NCBI GenBank assembly: GCA_937976175.1
Contig: CALJTN010000282.1
Coordinates: 1 to 34,206, forward strand
Source: an uncultured Clostridiaceae bacterium
Lineage (GTDB): Bacteria > Bacillota > Clostridia > Clostridiales > Clostridiaceae
DNA: 34,206 nt
Reading direction: 5' to 3'
The notes under the pieces were generated by a model. That model was not told the DNA's origin. It did not search any database and saw only the letters and a program-made list of their open reading frames with translations. This document shows, in pieces, positions 28,468-34,206 of the stretch; within the stretch, counting starts at the first letter, position 1; the number at the start of each line of letters is the position of its first letter. Position numbers and translations under genes: made by a program.

Positions 28468-28792
28468 TCTCTTATCTCCTTTTAGAAGTAATATATATTA
28501 GATTCTAATTAAAAACACGTCTACACTGCTATTATTTAGATGTGTCAATTTAATCGCCTACTATTAGTTTTATTAATATTATATTCACTAATAAATAAAT
28601 GGTTAACTATTATCAAAATTCTTATTATTTGCACCTTGATAAATGTAAATAATGACACTATAATTTAGATAGTAACTTATGAGTTTTTAAATTCCTATGA
28701 GGTATAGTATTTACATTATTATAATAAAAAAACTATAGGGAGTAAACAATTAATTATTGTTATACAATCCTGCGAACTACAAGGAGGGCAAA

Positions 28793-29806
28793 GTGCTTGA
28801 TATAAACTATAAAGCCATAGATAAAACACTTTGGCAAGGACGAATTGATAGTGATAGTAACTTTGATGCCTTTAGATGGCATCAATGGGTGAAGCCAATT
28901 GATTTAAGAGAAGAAAATTTAATTCCATACCAGGGCAAGCTAGGATTTGCTTTCCTAGGATTTTGTTGTGATGAAGGAGTTAAACGTAATAAGGGCAGAA
29001 CTGGCGCTGCTAAAGGGCCTGAAAGTATTAGAAAGGAACTCGCTAATCTACCATGTCGTTTCACAAAGGAAGTAAAGATTTTTGATGCTGGCGATATTTT
29101 CTGTGAAAATATATCTTTGGAAGAAAGTCAAAATTTACTTTCAAAAGCAATAGAAAAAATCTTAAAACTAAATCTTTTTCCAATTGTTTTAGGCGGTGGA
29201 CATGAAATAGCTTTTGGACATTATAAAGGTATATTAAATTATTTAAACCAAAGTAATACTAATCCCAAAATTGGTATAATAAATTTTGATGCTCATTTTG
29301 ATCTTAGGCCTTATCCAAATGGTGGTAGCTCTGGAACTATGTTCAGACAGATATCGGATATATGTAAAGAAAAAGATCTTAAGTATTCTTATCTATGTAT
29401 TGGAGTTCAAAAACATAGTAATACTATTGATTTGTTTAAAACTGCAGATAATCTTGGAGCTGAATATATGTTAGCAAAAGATATTGTAGATAGTGATAAC
29501 TGGAATGTCTTGGAAAAGTTGGATGGTTTTATAAAATTCCAGGATGAAGTCTACATAACTATATGTTCTGATGTATTTTCTTCAGCTTTTGCACCAGGAG
29601 TAAGTGCATCACAGCCTCTGGGCCTAGATCCCGAAAGAGTATTAAAATTTCTTAAATATATCTTAAAGTCTAATAAAGTAATTAGTTTTGATATAGCAGA
29701 AGTTTCCCCAAGGTTTGATCAAGATAACGTTACAGCAAACTTGGCCTCTGTATTAATCTTTTCAATAGTTAATTCTTTATGTGAGATTCATGATTTATAC
29801 CTATAA
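28793..29806 (+). CDS. hutG: Formimidoylglutamase-like ureohydrolase (arginase superfamily)
   Basis: Start revised to GTG 28793 (AAGGAGGGCAAA RBS; the track's TTG 28757 lacks one). LGGGHEIAFGH, NFDAHFDLRPYPNGGSSGTMFRQI, SDVFSSAFAPGVSASQPLG. Confidence 0.85.
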   Translation: MLDINYKAIDKTLWQGRIDSDSNFDAFRWHQWVKPIDLREENLIPYQGKLGFAFLGFCCDEGVKRNKGRTGAAKGPESIRKELANLPCRFTKEVKIFDAGDIFCENISLEESQNLLSKAIEKILKLNLFPIVLGGGHEIAFGHYKGILNYLNQSNTNPKIGIINFDAHFDLRPYPNGGSSGTMFRQISDICKEKDLKYSYLCIGVQKHSNTIDLFKTADNLGAEYMLAKDIVDSDNWNVLEKLDGFIKFQDEVYITICSDVFSSAFAPGVSASQPLGLDPERVLKFLKYILKSNKVISFDIAEVSPRFDQDNVTANLASVLIFSIVNSLCEIHDLYL

Positions 29807-29910
29807 GACTTAATAATTATATAGAATTAAAAGTGATTTTGAGACAAAAATATTAATAAGTTCAAAATACCAAGGAAGGAGTAGCTGATTCACAGCTAAC
29901 AAATAAAAAT

Positions 29911-30099
29911 ATGGATGTACACGTGTTTTTAAAAGGCAGTAAAGAACCTATTATTTATAAAGGCGACAGAATTGATGTTTTGGATTTTGAAATGAACAAA
30001 GTTAAATATAAACAGATCAGATATTTTAGAAATGGTTTCAGTAAAAGTGAATTAGTAGAAGCCACATGTATAAATAAAATAGTCAAGATTGAATTATAA
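29911..30099 (+). CDS. Small hypothetical protein (62 aa)
   Basis: Complete ORF followed by a strong terminator; SD-like AAGGAAGGAG lies about 25 nt upstream. Confidence 0.6.
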   Translation: MDVHVFLKGSKEPIIYKGDRIDVLDFEMNKVKYKQIRYFRNGFSKSELVEATCINKIVKIEL

Positions 30100-30100
30100 T

Positions 30101-30135
30101 AAATACCTACATTCATATTCTGAATGTAGGTATTT
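30101..30135. terminator. Bidirectional intrinsic terminator
   Basis: AAATACCTACATTCA-TATTC-TGAATGTAGGTATTT perfect 15-bp stem. Confidence 0.88.
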
Positions 30136-30145
30136 TTATAGTTTG

Positions 30146-32173
30146 TTATTGCCTTTTTTTGCTCTTAGACTTATTATCTTGCTTAACTCCGTAGATTTTC
30201 TTGCTTTCTGTGATTGTGTGCTTATTTTTCTTTTTAAAAGTTTTATCAATAGGTTTGTCTTTAGTATTACCTTTTCTATTTTCAACTTTATCTTTACTTT
30301 TATTTATACTCTTATCTTTATACTTAATTTCTTTTGATTTTCCGCTGTTGCTACTAAAATGCTCATTATTTTTCTTTACTCTTGGTTTTATTAAACACTT
30401 AGGTCCATAACCAATGAGATCTTCTCTGTTTGCTTCTGTTAAAGCTGAATATACTAAATCATATTTCATAGGATCTTTATACTGAAGCAATGCCCTTTGC
30501 ATAGCTTTTTCATGTTTGGTTTTAGGTATATGAACTTCTTCAAGGGTATTTGGATCAAGTCCTGTATAAAACATTGTTGTTGATGGTGTACCTGGTGTTG
30601 GATAGAAATCTTGAACCTGCTCAGGTTGGTAATTAGTATCCCTAAGGTATTCTGCTAGTTCTACTGCAGAAGTTATTGTACACCCAGGGTGGCTAGACAT
30701 TAAATATGGTATAAGGTATTGTTTTTTTTCTATTTTCTCAGTAGCCTTATAAAACTTTTCTCTAAATTTACCATAAGTTTTTCCAGCAGGTTTTCCCATA
30801 AGCTTTAAAACTTTATGTGAAACATGTTCTGGTGCAACTTTAAGGTTGCCACTGACATGATGCTTAATAAGTTCATTGAAAAAGGTATCATTTTTATCTG
30901 CCATAATATAATCATATCGTAATCCAGAACGCACAAAAACTTTTTTAATATTAGGCAATGCCCGAAGTTTTCTAAGCACATTTAAATATTCCATATGGTC
31001 AACATTTAGATTTTTACAGGGGCTAGGATGTAAACATTGCTTATCTTTACATGCACCTACTTTTAACTGTTTATCACAAGCAGGCTGTCTAAAGTTGGCG
31101 GTAGGCCCCCCTACATCGTGAATATATCCTTTAAAATCTTTAAACTTTGTAATTTCTATTGCTTCTTCTAATATTGAACTCTCGCTTCTACTTTGTACAA
31201 TTCTACCTTGGTGAAAGGTTATGGCACAGAAAGCACAACTACCAAAACATCCTCTTGAACTGACTAAACTAAATTTAACTTCCTCGATTGCTGGTATTCC
31301 GCCCAGTTCTTCATAAACAGGATGATAATTTTTTTCATAAGGCAAGCTATATACCTTATCTAATTCTTGCCTGGTAAGTGGCATTTCAGGTTTGTTTTGC
31401 ACAAGATACTTATTAGAATGCTTTTGTACTATAGCACTTCCTCTCACAGGATCTTGTTCGTCATATTGTATTTTAAAGGCTTCTGCATATTTCTTCACAT
31501 CGCTACAGACCTCTTTATAAGAGGCTATTTCAACATAGTCATTTATATCTTCTATATTCTCTGCTACATAACATGTGCCAAGCACCTTTGTAATAGATTT
31601 AATATCTACACCTTCATTTAACTTCCTTGCAATATTGACAACTTGCTTCTCACCCATACCAAATATCAATAAATCTGCTCCACTATCTATTAGCATAGAT
31701 TTTCTTACCTTATCACTCCAATAATCATAATGTGCAAAACGCCTTAAACTTGCCTCTACGCCTCCAATAACAATAGGAATTCCTTTATATGCTTCTCTTA
31801 TTCTATTACAATAAACTATTGTCGCTCTATCAGGTCTAAGTCCCATTTTGCCACCGGGAGAATACATATCTTTTTCTCTTATTTTCTTGCTTACTGTATA
31901 ATGGTTAACCATAGAATCCATGTTTCCAGCATTTACCAAAAATCCTAATCTTGGCTTCCCCAACTTTTTAAAATCCTCCGTATCCTTCCAAGCTGGTTGA
32001 GCTATTATCCCCACTTTGTAGCCTTCACTTTCAAGAACCCTTGAAATGATAGCCGTTCCAAAACTATGATGATCCACATATGCATCACCAGTAACTATAA
32101 TAAAATCTAACTCATTCCAACCTCTATCTATAATATCACTCTTGCTAATAGGTAAATAATTATTATCTTTCAT
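30146..32173 (-). CDS. YgiQ family (UPF0313) radical SAM protein with long lysine-rich C-terminal tail
   Basis: Radical SAM motif [56 protein letters not shown] 32173 preferred over GTG 32182. Confidence 0.93.
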   Translation of the reverse strand: MKDNNYLPISKSDIIDRGWNELDFIIVTGDAYVDHHSFGTAIISRVLESEGYKVGIIAQPAWKDTEDFKKLGKPRLGFLVNAGNMDSMVNHYTVSKKIREKDMYSPGGKMGLRPDRATIVYCNRIREAYKGIPIVIGGVEASLRRFAHYDYWSDKVRKSMLIDSGADLLIFGMGEKQVVNIARKLNEGVDIKSITKVLGTCYVAENIEDINDYVEIASYKEVCSDVKKYAEAFKIQYDEQDPVRGSAIVQKHSNKYLVQNKPEMPLTRQELDKVYSLPYEKNYHPVYEELGGIPAIEEVKFSLVSSRGCFGSCAFCAITFHQGRIVQSRSESSILEEAIEITKFKDFKGYIHDVGGPTANFRQPACDKQLKVGACKDKQCLHPSPCKNLNVDHMEYLNVLRKLRALPNIKKVFVRSGLRYDYIMADKNDTFFNELIKHHVSGNLKVAPEHVSHKVLKLMGKPAGKTYGKFREKFYKATEKIEKKQYLIPYLMSSHPGCTITSAVELAEYLRDTNYQPEQVQDFYPTPGTPSTTMFYTGLDPNTLEEVHIPKTKHEKAMQRALLQYKDPMKYDLVYSALTEANREDLIGYGPKCLIKPRVKKNNEHFSSNSGKSKEIKYKDKSINKSKDKVENRKGNTKDKPIDKTFKKKNKHTITESKKIYGVKQDNKSKSKKRQ

Positions 32174-32278
32174 TACTTGCACCTTCTTTTGTTTTAATCA
32201 TAAATTTCAATATCTAATTCAAAATATAATTATAACATTCTTTAGGATTTATTTCTTTGAAAATAATAAAATTTATTC

Positions 32279-34048
32279 TTAATTAGAGAGCTTGAATTTA
32301 TTAATCTGTTCGTTCATTTTAACCGCCATGTCATTCAATAGTTGTGATGAAGAGGAAACCTCATCAGCCGCTGCAGTCATTTCCTCTGAGGAGGCAGTTA
32401 TTTGTTGCGATAAATCTGAATTCTCTTTTGATACTAAATTTACCTTATCCACCTTTATAATTAGTTCATCTTGTTTAGAACTTAACCCTATTATCATTTC
32501 ATTAATATATCCAATCTTTGGTTGAATTTCTTCCACTGCACTTGCAATGTTATTAAAAGAATTAACAGTATTATCTACAACGTCATTTTGAACTTTTAAA
32601 TGACCATTTACTGTCTGTGTAATCTTCACTACATTGTCTGCGCCTAAGGAAATATCTTTTATTAAAATATTAATTTCTTTTGATGAGTCCTTAGACTGCT
32701 CAGCAAGTCCCCTTATTTCTTCAGCAACAATAGCAAATCCTCTTCCAGCATCACCTGCTCTTGCAGCTTCTATTGCTGCATTCAAGGCTAACAAATTAGT
32801 TTTATCTGATATAGTTTTAATCATATTTGTAATATTGTTTATTTGCTCAATCTTTTTACTTAAAATAAGGATTTCTTTATTAACATAGTTAAAAGAACTA
32901 TTTATACTGCCCATAGCTATCATCAAAGTTCCAAGTTCTTCTTTTCCTTTCTCTGCTATGTCCCCAGTTATTTTTGAGTCCTTTCCCAATGTTTCTATAT
33001 AGCACAAAATACTGGATATCTCCTGTCTTAATTTAATTATTGTTTCATCAATGTTTGACAAATTGCTACTTTGTGTTAAAGAGCCCACAGCAACATTCTC
33101 TATTGATACGGCAATTTGTTTTGAAGCTAAATTCATTTCCTGTGATACCTGGCTTAAACTAAAAGATTGTTCAACTATACAGTGGGAATTGTCTGTTACC
33201 AATTTTAGTATATTAGATACATTATCAATCATTTTAGCTAAGGATTTTTTCATCATGCCAAATTCATTAGAATCTTTAACATTTATTTTTCCTGTAAAAT
33301 CACCTTGTGAAACAGAATTTAATTCTTCTATTAATTCTTTAAGTGAATTTTTAATAATCTTTATAATACTAAAAGAAAGTAGGGCCAAGATAATAATTGC
33401 TGATATGTTTATAATATAAAGCATCTTTACACCGTCATTATATATTTTACTACTGTTTATTTTTAATTTTTCCGCAGCTAATTTATTGTACTTAATGAGG
33501 CCATCCGTTGAAGTAATTATATTTCTTTCTAGAGTAATAAGATTATTCTTTTCCATAGTTAAAGAATTATTACCTTCTTTTTTCTTAACTTTAATGGATT
33601 CCCACATTAACATGTAGTCACTATAATCTTTTTTTATTTTTTTTATGTATTCATTTTGATACTCGTCTTTATTTGAATTTTCATACTGTTCCAATGCCTT
33701 TTTTATATGCTCATTGTTAGACTTAATATCCTTTTCAAACTCATAATAAAATTGGCTTTCTGTACCTCTTGATACATTATAACGGATTGTTGAAAACTTA
33801 CTATGAATCTCTCCAATATTTATTATTGATACCAATTGATCACTATAAATTCTATCAGTATTATTGTTTACTTTTCTAACGGTTATTTGACCTATAACAC
33901 CAACTACACCTAAAAATATAACAGATAATATTAAAATAATGATAATCAAGTTAATTAACTTAACGCTGTGAGACTTTGCTTTACCTTTATTTTTCTGATT
34001 TTGGGGGTTTGTAAATTTCTCATCTCTAGTTTTCTTAGTTTTTTTCAT
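32279..34048 (-). CDS. Methyl-accepting chemotaxis protein (4-helix-bundle-type ectodomain, HAMP, signalling domain)
   Basis: Two TM segments; HAMP; signalling hairpin [46 protein letters not shown]. Confidence 0.95.
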   Translation of the reverse strand: MKKTKKTRDEKFTNPQNQKNKGKAKSHSVKLINLIIIILILSVIFLGVVGVIGQITVRKVNNNTDRIYSDQLVSIINIGEIHSKFSTIRYNVSRGTESQFYYEFEKDIKSNNEHIKKALEQYENSNKDEYQNEYIKKIKKDYSDYMLMWESIKVKKKEGNNSLTMEKNNLITLERNIITSTDGLIKYNKLAAEKLKINSSKIYNDGVKMLYIINISAIIILALLSFSIIKIIKNSLKELIEELNSVSQGDFTGKINVKDSNEFGMMKKSLAKMIDNVSNILKLVTDNSHCIVEQSFSLSQVSQEMNLASKQIAVSIENVAVGSLTQSSNLSNIDETIIKLRQEISSILCYIETLGKDSKITGDIAEKGKEELGTLMIAMGSINSSFNYVNKEILILSKKIEQINNITNMIKTISDKTNLLALNAAIEAARAGDAGRGFAIVAEEIRGLAEQSKDSSKEINILIKDISLGADNVVKITQTVNGHLKVQNDVVDNTVNSFNNIASAVEEIQPKIGYINEMIIGLSSKQDELIIKVDKVNLVSKENSDLSQQITASSEEMTAAADEVSSSSQLLNDMAVKMNEQINKFKLSN

Positions 34049-34088
34049 ATATTCCCTCCATTAAGTCGACTTTTGGTATTCTATTTAC

Positions 34089-34126
34089 ATTATACTAAAT
34101 AAAACACCAGTATGCAATCGGTTGCA
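34089..34126 (-). promoter_or_regulatory. MCP promoter with the same operator as the amylase
   Basis: Minus strand TGCAACCGATTGCA (34126-34113); -35 TTGCAT (34117-34112), 17-nt spacer, -10 TATAAT (34094-34089). Confidence 0.8.
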
Positions 34127-34206
34127 TTGTCATTTAGAGAATATTATAATTATTAGCATACGTTTTTTTTGCATTTATAGTGAAATTACAAAAAAAAAGA
34201 TAAAAA

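Noticed and set aside
29286-29474. Plus-strand 62-aa ORF
   Set aside because: Alternative frame inside the ureohydrolase gene.
30201-30410. Plus-strand leucine/phenylalanine-rich ORFs 30089-30337 and 30201-30410
   Set aside because: Antisense to the lysine-rich tail of the YgiQ-type protein.
32292-33419. Plus-strand ORFs over the MCP
   Set aside because: Antisense to the MCP, which has unmistakable signalling-domain motifs.
1-34206. CRISPR arrays, tRNA/rRNA, prophage or transposase genes
   Set aside because: Looked for repeated spacers, cloverleaf-like sequences and transposase/integrase motifs; none seen by eye. A tRNAscan/Infernal run would be needed to be certain.

Overview
The window is a 34.2 kb AT-rich chromosomal segment of Firmicutes type, most like Clostridium. 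I saw no rRNA, tRNA, CRISPR, phage or IS element. From left to right it contains: (1) a minus-strand multi-TM transporter cut by the left edge, absent from the ORF track; (2) a minus-strand operon of MacA-like adaptor, ABC ATPase, MacB/FtsX permease, histidine kinase and OmpR-type regulator; (3) a TtcA/TilS-like PP-loop protein, a lipoprotein with an FMN-binding/flavinylation-like motif, and a secreted PrcB_C-like protein; (4) small genes, including a 52-aa and a 22-aa ORF missing from the ORF track, YwbE, and a Cu/Zn superoxide dismutase with all expected ligands; (5) a maltose/maltodextrin locus with a GH13 lipoprotein amylase, type I pullulanase-like GH13, LacI-family regulator, MalG, MalF, MalE, beta-phosphoglucomutase and GH65 phosphorylase; (6) accessory small genes, an atypical small kinase-like protein, an orphan PIN-domain protein, a formimidoylglutamase-like ureohydrolase, a YgiQ-type radical SAM protein and a chemoreceptor (MCP). 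The strongest unexplained signal is a shared operator. The palindrome TGCAACCGATTGCA occurs exactly three times, and each copy overlaps the -35 box of a good sigma-A promoter: the amylase, the pgmB-GH65 operon, and the MCP about 11 kb away from the sugar genes. Related variants lie at malE and the pullulanase. This suggests that a chemoreceptor belongs to the maltodextrin regulon. A second signal is a pair of about 54-nt hairpins, at 19350 and 27836, that share stem ends and a GCATACT loop. These look like a dispersed repeat family.
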